From Phycisphaerae bacterium (lineage in GTDB: Bacteria; Planctomycetota; Phycisphaerae; UBA1845; UTPLA1): a stretch of DNA of 64,000 bases. Every line of letters starts with the position of its first letter. Position 1 is the stretch's first letter. Shown here piece after piece: positions 1 through 8,262 of the stretch. A model generated the notes under the pieces. It had not been told where the DNA came from. It worked only from the letters and a program-made list of their open reading frames with translations, and did not search any database. The stretch lies in NCBI GenBank assembly GCA_023150615.1, contig JAKLKO010000007.1, positions 123,590 through 187,589 of the forward strand, given 5' to 3'. The translations under genes were made by a program, and so were the position numbers.

Positions 1-1
1 G

Positions 2-694
2 TTTCCGATGGGCGCGGCGGTGCTGTGCGGGATCGTCGCCGGCGCCGTACGGCGGACAAAGGCCGAACCATCTCGGGCGGGTCGGCGGAAAAAACCGGAA
101 TCAGCGCAGGAAGCGGGCGTTCGCCTGCGCGAGCTATGGCACGCGAGGCGATCGGCGCACATGGCGCTCTGGGTATTCACCGCACTGCTGATCGTCGCGC
201 TGAGCGTCGTGCATCCGCAGGCGCGGTATCGCCTGTTCATCGTCCCGACGGCCATCGCCTACGCCTCGATCTGGCTGGTGGCGGTCGCATCGTGGCTGCG
301 GGCGCGGCGCGGCGTGGCGCTGCTGGGACTGCTGGCCGGCACGATCGTGATTGCGCTCGCCCAGCGGGGCTGGACGCGCTCGCTGCGCGTGACCGACATC
401 CGCTCCGCCGATTACACCTTTGCGGCGCAGACGGCGATGGAACGTAAGGATGACGTGAACGCGGAGCGGTACCTGCGCAACGCGCTGCGGCTCGCTCCGG
501 ACAATGTCAACACCCGCTACGCACTCGGCGCGACGTTGGTGCGATTGAATCGCCTGCCCGAGGCGCTGGCCGAATTTGAACGCATCCTGAAGCGGCAGCC
601 GGACTTTGAAAAAGCGAAGCGCGCCGCTGCGACGGTCCGGCAGCGCATGGCGGCGGCGCGACCGGTCACGGCCCCGGGCGGCGGAGGCCCGTAG
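2..694 (+). CDS. membrane protein with C-terminal TPR repeats, 5' end outside window
   Basis: The frame is open to the left edge of the window, so the gene probably starts upstream; the first ATG seen is at position 8. Counting from that ATG, three hydrophobic segments lie at about residues 52-68, 76-97 and 101-119, followed by two TPR-like units at about 133-200 (the second contains ALGATLVRLNRLPEALAEFE). The stretch ending HPQARYRLFIVPTAIAY resembles the last membrane helices of GT39-type (ArnT/PMT-like) glycosyltransferases, where an R-Y-R motif precedes the final helices. I therefore infer the C-terminal part of a multi-pass glycosyltransferase-like protein with a TPR tail. The next gene starts 2 bases after the stop and has the same membrane-plus-TPR plan, so the two are probably one operon. 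The family call is tentative because the catalytic N-terminus is not visible. Confidence 0.7.
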   Translation, partial: FPMGAAVLCGIVAGAVRRTKAEPSRAGRRKKPESAQEAGVRLRELWHARRSAHMALWVFTALLIVALSVVHPQARYRLFIVPTAIAYASIWLVAVASWLRARRGVALLGLLAGTIVIALAQRGWTRSLRVTDIRSADYTFAAQTAMERKDDVNAERYLRNALRLAPDNVNTRYALGATLVRLNRLPEALAEFERILKRQPDFEKAKRAAATVRQRMAAARPVTAPGGGGP

Positions 695-696
695 CG

Positions 697-2586
697 ATGG
701 CGCGACGCGGGAATCGACAGCACGTTGCCGGGTCCGCCGCATCGCGCACGCCACCGGCCGCGCCGGGGGTCAACGACCAGCGCCTGCTTCCGTGGCGCGC
801 CGCGAGCGGGAGCGAGCAGGTCGTTCGCCTGGTCGTTCCGATCGTCGTGGCCGTCGCGTCGTTCGGCGTGTTTCTCCCAGCGCTGAACTTCGGGTTCGTC
901 GCGTGGGACGACGACCGGACGTTTCTCAGTCACACGTTCTTCCATTCCTTCTCGGTGGCCAACCTGAAGTGGATGTTCACGACCGGGTTCATGGGGCACT
1001 ACCAGCCGCTGAGCTGGATGAGCGCTGCGCTCGATTACCAGATGTACGGGCTTGACGGCAAGGGCTATCACCGCACGAGCCTCGTACTGCACGCGGCGAC
1101 GGCGGTCGCGTTCTACTTTCTGTCGCGCCGGCTGATCGTGCTGGCGATGGGCGCCCGGCCGGGCGAGGGTATCGCTCTTTCGCTCGTCGCCGGGGCCGCG
1201 GCGCTTTTCTTCGGCGTGCATCCGCTGCGCGTCGAGTCGGCGGTGTGGGTGACCGAGCGGCGCGACGTGCTGTCGGGCGTGTTCTTCGTGACGGCGCTGA
1301 ACGCCTACTTCCGCAGCGTTTCGCCCGGTGCGGTTTCGATCGTCCGCAAGCCCTGGCATGTCATCGCGATCATGCTGACGTTGCTCTCGCTGCTCTCGAA
1401 GGCCTGGGGCATGGCCCTGCCGGTCGTGATGCTCGTGCTCGACGCCTGGCCGCTGCGTCGTGCGCCGTTGCGACGGGACCGCGCGTCGATCGCGGCGTGG
1501 ACGCAGCTCGTCTTGCAGAAGGTCCCGTTCTTCGCGCTGGCGGCGCTGGCGGCGCTGATGGCGCTGTTTGCGCAGTCGGAACAGGAACTGGGCGTGCTTC
1601 CGCTGGCGCGACACGGCCTCGTCCCGCGGACCGCGCAGGTGTTCTACGGCTCGGCGTTCTACCTTCTGCGGACGCTCGTGCCGCGCGAGCTGTCGCCGCT
1701 CTACGAGATCCCGGTGCGGCTCAATCCTCTCGCGCGGCCGTACCTCGACGGCATGATCGTGACGATCGGCGTGACGGCCGCGGTGTGGATCGTGCGGCGG
1801 CGGGCTCCCGCGCTGCTGACGGTGTGGGTCTGCTATCTCGTCATCGTCGCGCCCGTGCTCGGCGTGGCGCAGAGCGGGCCGCAGTTCGTCGCCGATCGCT
1901 ACAGCTACCTGTCGTGCCTCGGCTTCGCGGTGCTGGCGGGCGGAATCCTGTTCGCGCTCGTTCGTCGGATCGGCGCTGTTTCCTGGCGCGGCCGGCTCGT
2001 CGCGACAATGCTCCCGGTGCCGATCCTCGCAGTGCTCGGCGTGTTGTCGTGGCGGCAGACGGGCGTCTGGCAGGACACGATGACGCTCTGGCGTCACGTG
2101 CTGGCGGTCAGTCCCGATAGCTGGCTCGCGAACGACAACTACGGGACTGAACTGATCAACGCCGGCAAGTCCGAGGAGGCCCTGCCCTACCTTGCGCGGG
2201 CGGTCGAGATCAACCCCGAGTTCGGCCACGCGTGGCACCAGTACGGCATTGCGCTGCGCAACCTCGATCGCTATGAGGAGGCGGCGGAGAAGTTCCAGCG
2301 CGCCCTTCCGACGACGCCCGATCGCGGGCAGACGCTGCTGGCGCTGGCCGAGTCGTTCCGCGGCGCGGGACAGATCGACGCGGCGGTCGAAGCGTATCTT
2401 CAGGCGGCGCAGATCTCGGTGTACGCCGTTCGCGCGTACACGAATCTCGGCTGGATGATGCAGCGCCAGCGCCGGTTCAACGAGGCGATTCAGTACTATC
2501 AGGAGGCGCTGAAGCGCGAGCCGACGCTCTACACCGCCCGCAAGGGACTCGAGGAGTCTCGGCGCGGCATCTCGGGCGGCCGCTGA
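697..2586 (+). CDS. TMTC-like GT-C membrane protein with C-terminal TPRs
   Basis: A 629-residue multi-pass membrane protein. After a short basic N-terminus and a first membrane helix (about 43-62) comes a luminal/periplasmic loop with WDDDR at about 70-74, the usual place of the acidic catalytic motif in GT-C glycosyltransferases. Then HYQPLSWMS, and HPLRVESAVWVTERRDVLSG, both typical of the bacterial relatives of eukaryotic TMTC O-mannosyltransferases, followed by about eight further helices. The last 150 residues (about 475-625) are four TPR units. In this family the membrane part is thought to transfer a lipid-linked sugar to protein, but acceptor and sugar cannot be read from the sequence. 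It starts 2 bases after the previous stop, suggesting translational coupling with a similar upstream gene. Confidence 0.8.
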   Translation: MARRGNRQHVAGSAASRTPPAAPGVNDQRLLPWRAASGSEQVVRLVVPIVVAVASFGVFLPALNFGFVAWDDDRTFLSHTFFHSFSVANLKWMFTTGFMGHYQPLSWMSAALDYQMYGLDGKGYHRTSLVLHAATAVAFYFLSRRLIVLAMGARPGEGIALSLVAGAAALFFGVHPLRVESAVWVTERRDVLSGVFFVTALNAYFRSVSPGAVSIVRKPWHVIAIMLTLLSLLSKAWGMALPVVMLVLDAWPLRRAPLRRDRASIAAWTQLVLQKVPFFALAALAALMALFAQSEQELGVLPLARHGLVPRTAQVFYGSAFYLLRTLVPRELSPLYEIPVRLNPLARPYLDGMIVTIGVTAAVWIVRRRAPALLTVWVCYLVIVAPVLGVAQSGPQFVADRYSYLSCLGFAVLAGGILFALVRRIGAVSWRGRLVATMLPVPILAVLGVLSWRQTGVWQDTMTLWRHVLAVSPDSWLANDNYGTELINAGKSEEALPYLARAVEINPEFGHAWHQYGIALRNLDRYEEAAEKFQRALPTTPDRGQTLLALAESFRGAGQIDAAVEAYLQAAQISVYAVRAYTNLGWMMQRQRRFNEAIQYYQEALKREPTLYTARKGLEESRRGISGGR

Positions 2587-2725
2587 GTCCGCGAAAGGTC
2601 CGACCGCGCACGTCGCCTTCGGGCGGGCCTAACCTGCCTTCGGATTCGTAGTCCAAGGGGATAGGCCCGTCGTGCGGCGGGCCGTGACGACGCGGCAGAG
2701 ATGGCCGAATCGACGGGAGCGTCCT

Positions 2726-2974
2726 ATGCGCCGCGGTATCCTCCTGCTTTCACTCCTCGCGCTCATCGTGGTGGCGTCGGCTTCCGGGTGCCATCGCGAT
2801 CGGTGTCACCGACGGTTCGCCGAAGTGTATGTCGCCGACTGCGGACCGCCGCGCGTGTTCGCACGACCGGTCGTCGATCGCGGGTTCCGTTGCGACGACC
2901 GCCCGCGCCGCGGGGATTGCGACGATGATCGTCGGCACGCGCGACGTCATGACGGACGTCGACATCGGCGATAG
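2726..2974 (+). CDS. small Arg/Asp-rich lipoprotein
   Basis: I place the start at the ATG of MRRGILLLSLLALIVVASAS, because this gives a classic lipoprotein signal peptide with lipobox ASGC; upstream in-frame starts would add an unlikely basic leader. The mature part is about 60 residues, starting at Cys, with several Cys and His residues (CHRDRCHRRF, VADCGPP, FRCDD) and a C-terminal run of alternating Arg, His and Asp. The family is not recognised. The Cys/His pattern could bind metal but nothing in the neighbourhood supports a specific role. The low-complexity basic tail should be treated with caution in a GC-rich genome, where such composition can arise in non-coding frames; the signal peptide is the main support. 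Confidence 0.55.
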   Translation: MRRGILLLSLLALIVVASASGCHRDRCHRRFAEVYVADCGPPRVFARPVVDRGFRCDDRPRRGDCDDDRRHARRHDGRRHRR

Positions 2975-3413
2975 ACGCGCGATGAAGCGTTGCATCGGTC
3001 CGTGCTGATTGCGTAGTCGGGCGCGGACGGTGGGCGGGTCGCGGTCGAGGATGGCGCGATCGATCCTGTCGCGGGTTGAGGGGTCGAGTTTTTCGGGAGG
3101 GCGCGGAGCGGGACGTGAGCGGCGTGGTGGGTGAAGCGGGGTTGAGTCTGCCGTTCATGACGGGCCTCGAAGAAAGAGATGCTGAACGAACTGAAATAGG
3201 CTGAAAACTCCTCCCGTGCGCTGAGCGCGTCCGCGCGCGGAGTCGTTGGTTGCGAGGCGCGTGGCCTGCGCGAGATGGGGCGTCCGGACGACGACCCCAC
3301 CCCGGCTCCGGTTTTGAAGGGGCGGAGATGGCGTCTATCGGCGAATGTGGGATCTCGTTTGGTGTGGGGTGGGGCTTCGGGGCCAGCGACGGGCGAGTTT
3401 GAAGTCTCGTGAA
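2975..3413. other. intergenic stretch without recognised gene
   Basis: About 440 bases between a plus-strand lipoprotein gene and the minus-strand CBS gene, i.e. a convergent gap. Open frames here are arginine-rich and have no recognisable domain, signal peptide or ribosome-binding site. I see no clear hairpin followed by T residues on either strand, no tandem repeat and no tRNA. Composition shifts locally (purine-rich around 3140-3210). Confidence 0.5.
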
Positions 3414-3848
3414 TCAGACGCGACCGTGGATGTACTCGTGCAGGTAGTGGATGGTGGCCTGCTGCTCGCGGACTTCGCGGGCCATCAGGTCGCCGCTGGA
3501 GATGATCCCGACCAGCCGGCCGTGCTCTACGATGGGCAGGTGTCGGATGCGGTTGCGCGTCATGACCGTGCGGCACTCGCCGAGCGACGTATCGGGCGTT
3601 CCGCACGCCACGGGCGACGTCATCACGTCGCGGACGAGCGTCTTTGACGGGTCCTTGTCCGCCGCGACGACGCGATTGAGCACGTCGCGTTCGGTGAACA
3701 CGCCGACGACGCGCTCGTTCTCGGTGACGATCACCGAGCCGATGTGGTTCTGATGCATGATCTTTGCTGCCTCGCGAACGCTCATCTCCGGCATCGCACA
3801 AACGACCTTGTTGCCCTTGATGCTCAGGACATCCGCGACGGTTGCCAT
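3414..3848 (-). CDS. two-CBS-domain protein
   Basis: A 144-residue protein made of a tandem CBS pair. CBS1 spans about residues 8-65 (AAKIMHQNHIGSVIVTENER, then VGVFTERDVLNRVV) and CBS2 about 72-130 (VRDVMTSPVACGTPDTSLGE, IRHLPIVEHGRLVGIISSGD). Tandem CBS modules fold into a Bateman unit that binds adenine nucleotides and acts as an energy sensor. Here it stands alone without a fused enzyme or transporter, as in the many stand-alone CBS proteins of bacteria. The ATG start is preceded by no strong Shine-Dalgarno; on the minus strand TAGAAT lies at 3906-3911, a good match to a -10 box about 60 bases upstream, though no clear -35 is visible. It is separated from gatA by about 90 bases, so an own promoter is likely. 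Confidence 0.85.
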   Translation of the reverse strand: MATVADVLSIKGNKVVCAMPEMSVREAAKIMHQNHIGSVIVTENERVVGVFTERDVLNRVVAADKDPSKTLVRDVMTSPVACGTPDTSLGECRTVMTRNRIRHLPIVEHGRLVGIISSGDLMAREVREQQATIHYLHEYIHGRV

Positions 3849-3941
3849 GACGTTGACTCCGGGGCCGTCGGCGTTACGGCGGCGCAGAACAGACTTGCCG
3901 TCCGGATTCTAACCCGGCCCGCCGCCGCGGTGCTCGTGAAA

Positions 3942-5408
3942 TTAGGAACGATTTGACGCCGGCGCCCGCGTATGCCACGTCGTCCGGGACTGATAGGCCG
4001 CCGCGGCCTGAAGGAGTCGTGCCTCGGCGAAGAGCGGGCCAGCCAGTTGCATGCCGATCGGCAGCCCGTCGGGCGTGAACCCGCAGGGGATCGAGAGCGC
4101 GGGGATGCCGGCCAGGTTGGCCGAGACGGTGTAGATGTCGGCGAGGTACATGGCGAGGGGGTCTTCGGTCTTCTCGCCGAGGCGAAAGGCGGCGGTCGGC
4201 GTGGTCGGACCGAGGATGAGGTCGCAGGAGCGGAACGCGCCGAGGAAGTCGTTCTTGATCAGCGTTCGGACGCGCAGGGCGCGGAGATAGTACGCATCGT
4301 GATAGCCGCTCGAGAGCGCGAACGTACCGAGCATGATGCGGCGCTTGACCTCCGGGCCGAAGCCCTCGGCCCGCGACGCGGCATAGACATCGACGTAGTC
4401 CGCCGGGCGCGGCGTGCGGTAGCCGTAGTGGACGCCGTCGTAGCGGGCGAGGTTGCTGGAGGCCTCGGCAGTGCAGATGAGGTAGTAGCAGGCGACGGCG
4501 TACGGCGCGTGCGGCAAGGACAGGTCGACGATTTCGGCACCGAGCGAGCGGAAGGTCTCGAAGGCGGCGTCGACCGCGGCGGCGACCGGAGGGTCGAGCC
4601 CTTCGGCGAAGTGCTCGCGGACGCGGCCGATGCGGAGCTTGCCCGGCGGCCGGTCGAGTTCGGCAGCGTAGTCGGGGAGCGGCTCATCGACGGCGGTGGA
4701 GTCGCGGGCGTCATGACCGGCGATGACGGAGAGCACGAGCGCGAGGTCGTGCACATCGGTCGCGAACGGGCCGACCTGGTCGAGGCTGCTCGCGAACGCG
4801 ACGAGTCCGTAGCGGGAGACGCGTCCGTAGGTCGGTTTGAGACCGCAGACCCCGCAGAGCGAGGCCGGCTGTCGAATGGATCCGCCGGTGTCGGAGCCGA
4901 GCGCGATCGGCACGGCGCGTGCGGCGACGGCGACGGCTGAGCCGCCCGACGAACCGCCCGGGACGCGCTGCGGGTCCCACGGATTGCGAGTCGGTCGCAG
5001 CGCGCTGTTCTCGGTCGAGCTGCCCATCGCAAATTCATCGAGGTTGGTCTTGGCGACGATGACCGCCCCGGCGGCGCGCAGCTTCTCAACGACGTGGGCG
5101 TCGTACGGCGGGCGGAAACCGTCGAGGATACGCGACGCGCAGGTCGTCGGCAGAAACGACGTGCAGATGTTGTCCTTGATCGCGACGGGCACGCCCGCGA
5201 GCGGTCCGATGCGCTGGCCGGCCGCGATGCGACGATCGACGTCCCGCGCGCGGGCCAGCGTCCCGTCGGCGTCGAGGGCGACGAGCAACTGATACGCGTT
5301 GTCCGCGGCGTGCAGCCGGTCGAGGGCGTTGGCGACGACTGACTCGGCCGAGCGCTTTCGTGCGGCGACGTCCTGCGCGATCTGGCGTGCGCTCTGCTCG
5401 TCGGTCAT
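3942..5408 (-). CDS. gatA: Asp-tRNA(Asn)/Glu-tRNA(Gln) amidotransferase subunit A
   Basis: GatA is the amidase subunit of the GatCAB complex. It releases ammonia from glutamine for transamidation of Glu-tRNA(Gln) and/or Asp-tRNA(Asn) in species lacking the corresponding glutaminyl- or asparaginyl-tRNA synthetase. The 488-residue length is normal. The amidase signature is intact: catalytic Lys in [10 protein letters not shown], then the Ser-cis-Ser-Lys region [18 protein letters not shown] followed by [19 protein letters not shown], and [15 protein letters not shown]. The C-terminal third has [13 protein letters not shown] and [16 protein letters not shown], both standard. Its start lies only 3 bases after the gatC stop, so gatC-gatA is a two-gene operon; gatB is not in the window. 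Confidence 0.97.
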   Translation of the reverse strand: MTDEQSARQIAQDVAARKRSAESVVANALDRLHAADNAYQLLVALDADGTLARARDVDRRIAAGQRIGPLAGVPVAIKDNICTSFLPTTCASRILDGFRPPYDAHVVEKLRAAGAVIVAKTNLDEFAMGSSTENSALRPTRNPWDPQRVPGGSSGGSAVAVAARAVPIALGSDTGGSIRQPASLCGVCGLKPTYGRVSRYGLVAFASSLDQVGPFATDVHDLALVLSVIAGHDARDSTAVDEPLPDYAAELDRPPGKLRIGRVREHFAEGLDPPVAAAVDAAFETFRSLGAEIVDLSLPHAPYAVACYYLICTAEASSNLARYDGVHYGYRTPRPADYVDVYAASRAEGFGPEVKRRIMLGTFALSSGYHDAYYLRALRVRTLIKNDFLGAFRSCDLILGPTTPTAAFRLGEKTEDPLAMYLADIYTVSANLAGIPALSIPCGFTPDGLPIGMQLAGPLFAEARLLQAAAAYQSRTTWHTRAPASNRS

Positions 5409-5411
5409 GCG

Positions 5412-5717
5412 TCAGGCGCCTTCCTGGTCGAGGACCTTCGGCAATGCGAAGAAGCCTGCGGCCTTCTGCGGGGCGTTGGCCAGCGCCTTCTCCGCGCCCA
5501 ACGGCTCGCGCGGTTCGTCGGGGCGCAGGACGTTGACGATCGGCAGTGCGTGGGCGGTCGGCTCGACGCCGTCGACGTTCAGGCGGTTGAGCTGCTGTAC
5601 GTACTCGAGGATGGCGACGAGTTGTTGCGTGTAGCGGTGGACCTCGTCGTCGGAGAGTTTGAGGCGCGCGAGGTGCGCGATGTGTCGAACGGTGGCCTCG
5701 TCGATGGGCGCGGGCAT
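5412..5717 (-). CDS. gatC: Asp-tRNA(Asn)/Glu-tRNA(Gln) amidotransferase subunit C
   Basis: A small subunit of 101 residues that wraps between GatA and GatB. It is recognised by IDEATVRHIAHLARLKLSDD at the N-terminus, the helical YVQQLNRLNVDGVEPTAHAL segment, VLRPDEPREPL, and FFALPKVLD near the C-terminus. An open frame continues 65 codons upstream, but that extension is low-complexity and runs into the rpmB terminator and gene, so I start at the ATG at 5717 (MPAPIDEA), which matches the family N-terminus. It precedes gatA by 3 bases. The upstream gene rpmB ends in a terminator-like hairpin 20 bases before this start, so gatCA is probably transcribed from read-through or from a promoter I could not identify. 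Confidence 0.95.
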   Translation of the reverse strand: MPAPIDEATVRHIAHLARLKLSDDEVHRYTQQLVAILEYVQQLNRLNVDGVEPTAHALPIVNVLRPDEPREPLGAEKALANAPQKAAGFFALPKVLDQEGA

Positions 5718-5736
5718 GGCCGGTTCCGGATGCGCC

Positions 5737-5802
5737 GAAAACAAACCGGACCGGCGGCGAGACCGGTCCGGCCTGAACGTCGCGTCCGCGGTCGCGGACG
5801 CG
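5737..5802 (-). terminator. rho-independent terminator after rpmB
   Basis: On the minus strand, CCGGACCGG (5763-5771) and its perfect complement (5746-5754) form a 9-bp stem with an 8-base loop, followed by TTTGTTTTC (5737-5745). Just before it, directly after the rpmB stop, a second perfect palindrome forms a 10-bp stem with a 2-base gap (5781-5790 with 5793-5802). Together they look like a tandem terminator separating rpmB from gatC. Confidence 0.75.
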
Positions 5803-6072
5803 TCAGTTGCCGGTGTTGGCCGCTTCGGGCTTCCAGTCGCGCTTCGGCGGCTTGACGACAAGTCCGAGGCGGATGGCCTTGGTCGAGACGAGGATGCGGA
5901 CGGGCTTGCCATCCACGAGGGCGCGGACGCGCTGCAGATTGGGCTTGAACTTGCGCCGCGTGATGCCAGTGGTTTTTCGGCCGACGCCGCCGAGATACTT
6001 GGCCTTTCCGCGGCGGGCGACGGAGTTTCCGAAGCGGGTCTTCTTGCCGGTCATGGCGCATACGCGCGGCAT
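5803..6072 (-). CDS. rpmB: 50S ribosomal protein L28
   Basis: An 89-residue L28, a component of the large ribosomal subunit. The start MPRVCAMTGKKTRFGNSVAR is the family hallmark (S/P-R-x-C-x-x-T-G-K), followed by TTGITRRKFKPNLQRVRA and the C-terminal VRILVSTKAIR. Only one Cys is kept from the classic zinc-binding set, so this is a zinc-free (C-minus) form. It has its own promoter (TTGATT/TATAGT, 45 bases upstream) and is followed by a strong hairpin terminator, so it is mainly monocistronic. Confidence 0.96.
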   Translation of the reverse strand: MPRVCAMTGKKTRFGNSVARRGKAKYLGGVGRKTTGITRRKFKPNLQRVRALVDGKPVRILVSTKAIRLGLVVKPPKRDWKPEAANTGN

Positions 6073-6116
6073 AGGTCACCTCGAATCGAGCCGAACGGAC
6101 AGTTCGTAGCCGGGTT

Positions 6117-6144
6117 ACTATACCGGACGATCGATCGGAATCAA
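6117..6144 (-). promoter_or_regulatory. sigma70-type promoter of rpmB
   Basis: On the minus strand TTGATT (6139-6144) and TATAGT (6117-6122) are separated by 16 bases, close to the TTGACA-17-TATAAT consensus (4/6 and 5/6). The predicted start of transcription falls about 37 bases before the rpmB ATG. The AT-rich character of this spot is unusual for the surrounding GC-rich DNA. Confidence 0.6.
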
Positions 6145-6221
6145 GGGGCGGCCCCTCGGAGGGAACGGCGGTCGCGAGGCAATATCCCGGATTGACGCAC
6201 GTTCTGGACCGTAGAGGAAGC

Positions 6222-6830
6222 ATGGATCGCCAGGCGCTGGCCGACCTGATTCGACGGATGCAGCGTCGGGACGAGACGGCGTTCGACGCGCTGGTCGAAC
6301 ATTTCGGCGGCCGGCTCTACGGCTTTCTCTACCGACTGACGGGTTCGCGTGACGACGCCGAGGAACTGGCGCAGGAGACGCTGGTCCGTGTCGTGCGCAT
6401 GATCGGACGCTACACGGATGACGGGCGGTTCGAGGGCTGGCTGTTCCGGATTGCGGCGAACCTGGCCCGCGACCGGGCGCGCCGGATGCGTCGCGTGCCG
6501 GGTCGGGTGGAGTGGTCGGAGACCGATGGGCTGCGCGACGGCGGGCCGGGCTTGACGGGCGATCAGCCGGGGCCGGACGCGCGGATGGAGACGCGCGAGG
6601 ACGTGGATCGGATGAACGCTGCGCTGGCGAAGTTGCCGGACGGCGAACGCGAGGTGATTCTGATGCGGCACTTCTCGAACATGAGTTTCCGCGAGATCGC
6701 GGCAGCGATGCAGACGCCGCTTGGGACGGCGCTTGCGCGGGCGCATCGTGGGTTGCTCCGGCTGCGATCGATGCTGGAGTCGGATGAGACCGGGCCTGGG
6801 CGCGCGGTCTTCCAGGAGCGAACGTCGTGA
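6222..6830 (+). CDS. ECF-type RNA polymerase sigma factor
   Basis: A 202-residue sigma-70 family protein with only regions 2 and 4. Region 2 (about residues 18-85) shows FDALVEHFGGRLYGFLYRLT, DDAEELAQETLVRVV and the GWLFRIAANLARDRARR promoter-melting helix. Region 4 (about 135-190) has KLPDGEREVILMRHFSNMSF, then REIAAAMQTPLGTALARAHR, the helix-turn-helix that reads the -35. I choose the ATG at 6222 because GAGGAAGC precedes it directly; an upstream in-frame start would add 10 unconserved residues. The next gene overlaps its stop by 4 bases, and a secreted helical protein follows, so this is a three-gene ECF module probably sensing an envelope signal. The target regulon cannot be seen. Confidence 0.93.
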   Translation: MDRQALADLIRRMQRRDETAFDALVEHFGGRLYGFLYRLTGSRDDAEELAQETLVRVVRMIGRYTDDGRFEGWLFRIAANLARDRARRMRRVPGRVEWSETDGLRDGGPGLTGDQPGPDARMETREDVDRMNAALAKLPDGEREVILMRHFSNMSFREIAAAMQTPLGTALARAHRGLLRLRSMLESDETGPGRAVFQERTS

Positions 6831-7330
6831 GTGCGCGAGACGATCACCACTCGTATCCGCGAGCCGGAGGCGATCGGAACGGCGATCGGTCGCCGTTCGA
6901 TCGCGAGTTCGCCGAGGTCCGTGCGCTGGAGACGGCGCTTGGCGGGCAGCTCGACGTGGAGCCGCCGGAGGGCGGGCCGATGCGCTGGCGCTCGGTCGTG
7001 CGTTCCGAGTTGGCGGTCGCGGCGGCGCGATCGGTCGCCCGGCCGCGCCGGTGGATCGGTGCGATTGCGGCGGGACTGATGCTCGCGACGTCGACGTCGA
7101 TCCTGCTGAAGAGCGCCGAGCGTGAGCGAGCGCTTCAGGCACGGATGGCGCCGCTGGAGTGGTTTGCCGACAGCCTCGATGCCGTGGAATACGAGGACGC
7201 CGGGATCGCGCTGCTCGGCGTCGAGATGGACGCGGCGCTGTGGGACGATGAATCCGCCCTCGATTCGGAGATCGAGGACCTTTGGATGGACCTGGAACGC
7301 GCGGCCGACGAATCCGGGACGTCGCTTTAG
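6827..7330 (+). CDS. single-pass membrane protein, candidate anti-sigma partner
   Basis: A 167-residue protein whose GTG start overlaps the stop of the ECF sigma gene (GTGA), a strong sign of translational coupling. The N-terminal ~75 residues are polar and would be cytoplasmic; one membrane helix lies at about 76-92 (WIGAIAAGLMLATSTSILL), followed by an acidic domain rich in Glu/Asp (ALWDDESALDSEIEDLWMDL) on the other side. Position and topology fit an anti-sigma factor, but no zinc-binding ASD motif (HxxxCxxC) is present, so the role is inferred from context only. The acidic tail could interact with the basic secreted protein encoded next. Confidence 0.7.
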   Translation: MSARDDHHSYPRAGGDRNGDRSPFDREFAEVRALETALGGQLDVEPPEGGPMRWRSVVRSELAVAAARSVARPRRWIGAIAAGLMLATSTSILLKSAERERALQARMAPLEWFADSLDAVEYEDAGIALLGVEMDAALWDDESALDSEIEDLWMDLERAADESGTSL

Positions 7331-7374
7331 GCGGCGGTCGATCGTCGGCGCGACGAGGAAACAGGGGTGACGCG

Positions 7375-8109
7375 ATGAATGCAACGTGGACGATGGGATG
7401 GATGTTGGCGGCTGCGGTGTTGCTCGCCGGTGCGAATGGAGCGCGGGCGCTGCATCCGCCGCCCGATCACCGGTCCGGGCCACCGCCGCAGGACGAGGTC
7501 GGTCCGGACGATCCGCCGCCGATGGACGACGAAATGCTGCCGGGTCCGGGACCCGGACCGCGCGGTCCGCGACCGAGTGGTCCGGGCGATGGCCCGGAGG
7601 CGCGACGGCGGTTCGGCGATCATGACGAGATGCGCCTGCCGTCGAAGGAGGAGATCGAGGAGCTGCTCGCCTTCGCGAAGGAGCACTTTCCGGAGATGGC
7701 GGAGCACGCAAGCGAGCTGCGTGAGTCCGATCCGGCGATGTTCCGTCGCCTGATGAGGCGTGTGCTGCCGCGGCTGCGGATGATGAAGGACGTGTACGAC
7801 CGCGACCCGCAGGGCCTCGGACGGCTCGTGATCGCCGACCACCGGCTGAACGAGAAGATCCGCCGCGCGGCCCGCGATTACCGGCGGGCGGTGGAGGGCG
7901 ATGCGAAGAAGGCGGCCGGCGATCAGCTTCGTGCGCTGCTGGCCGAGCAGTGGGACGTGCGCATGGAGCGTCGGCGACTGGAGCTGGCGGACTTCGAGAA
8001 GCGGCTGGCGGAGCAGAAGCGTCGCCTGGACGAGCGTGCGGCGCGTCGCGACGAGTTGCTGCAACAGCAGTTCGACCGGCTGACGGGGGAAGGGGACCTG
8101 GACTGGTAG
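7375..8109 (+). CDS. secreted helical protein of the ECF module
   Basis: A 244-residue protein with a signal peptide (MNATWTMGWMLAAAVLLAGA, cleavage after GARA). A Pro/Gly/Asp-rich linker (about 27-75) is followed by an all-helical domain (about 85-240) full of Arg, Glu and Leu with heptad-like spacing, ending in a coiled coil (RRRLELADFEKRLAEQKRRL). The ATG at 7375 is preceded by AGGGGTGA, better than any upstream start. The build recalls small periplasmic helical sensors (CpxP/Spy or heavy-metal-sensor types) but no LTxxQ motif is present. It follows the ECF sigma and membrane genes in the same direction, 44 bases downstream, and a hairpin terminator comes after it. Confidence 0.75.
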   Translation: MNATWTMGWMLAAAVLLAGANGARALHPPPDHRSGPPPQDEVGPDDPPPMDDEMLPGPGPGPRGPRPSGPGDGPEARRRFGDHDEMRLPSKEEIEELLAFAKEHFPEMAEHASELRESDPAMFRRLMRRVLPRLRMMKDVYDRDPQGLGRLVIADHRLNEKIRRAARDYRRAVEGDAKKAAGDQLRALLAEQWDVRMERRRLELADFEKRLAEQKRRLDERAARRDELLQQQFDRLTGEGDLDW

Positions 8110-8155
8110 CGTCCGGCGGGCGGGGCCGGTCGATCCAGCGAGGGATTGGCAGTCG

Positions 8156-8196
8156 AACCCTCGCGTGGTACATTGCCACGTGAGGGTTCTGCATTT
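8156..8196 (+). terminator. terminator-like hairpin after the ECF module
   Basis: AACCCTCGCGTGG (8156-8168) pairs with CCACGTGAGGGTT (8176-8188): a 13-bp stem with one G.U pair and a 7-base loop, followed by a short T-containing stretch (CTGCATTTTC). The stem is very stable but the T run is weak and displaced. Confidence 0.55.
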
Positions 8197-8262
8197 TCGG
8201 GCGGGAGGGCGTGACGTCGCACACGTCGGCGTTGCGGTCGTGCGTCGTCGAGAGGATTCTAG

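Noticed and set aside
2975..3413. Possible small genes or a regulatory RNA in the 440-base gap
   Set aside because: Frames are Arg-rich without ribosome-binding sites and no stable hairpin with T run was found.
5718..5912. N-terminal extension of gatC
   Set aside because: Low-complexity Ser/Arg/Pro sequence that runs through the rpmB terminator and into rpmB; the family start is at 5717.
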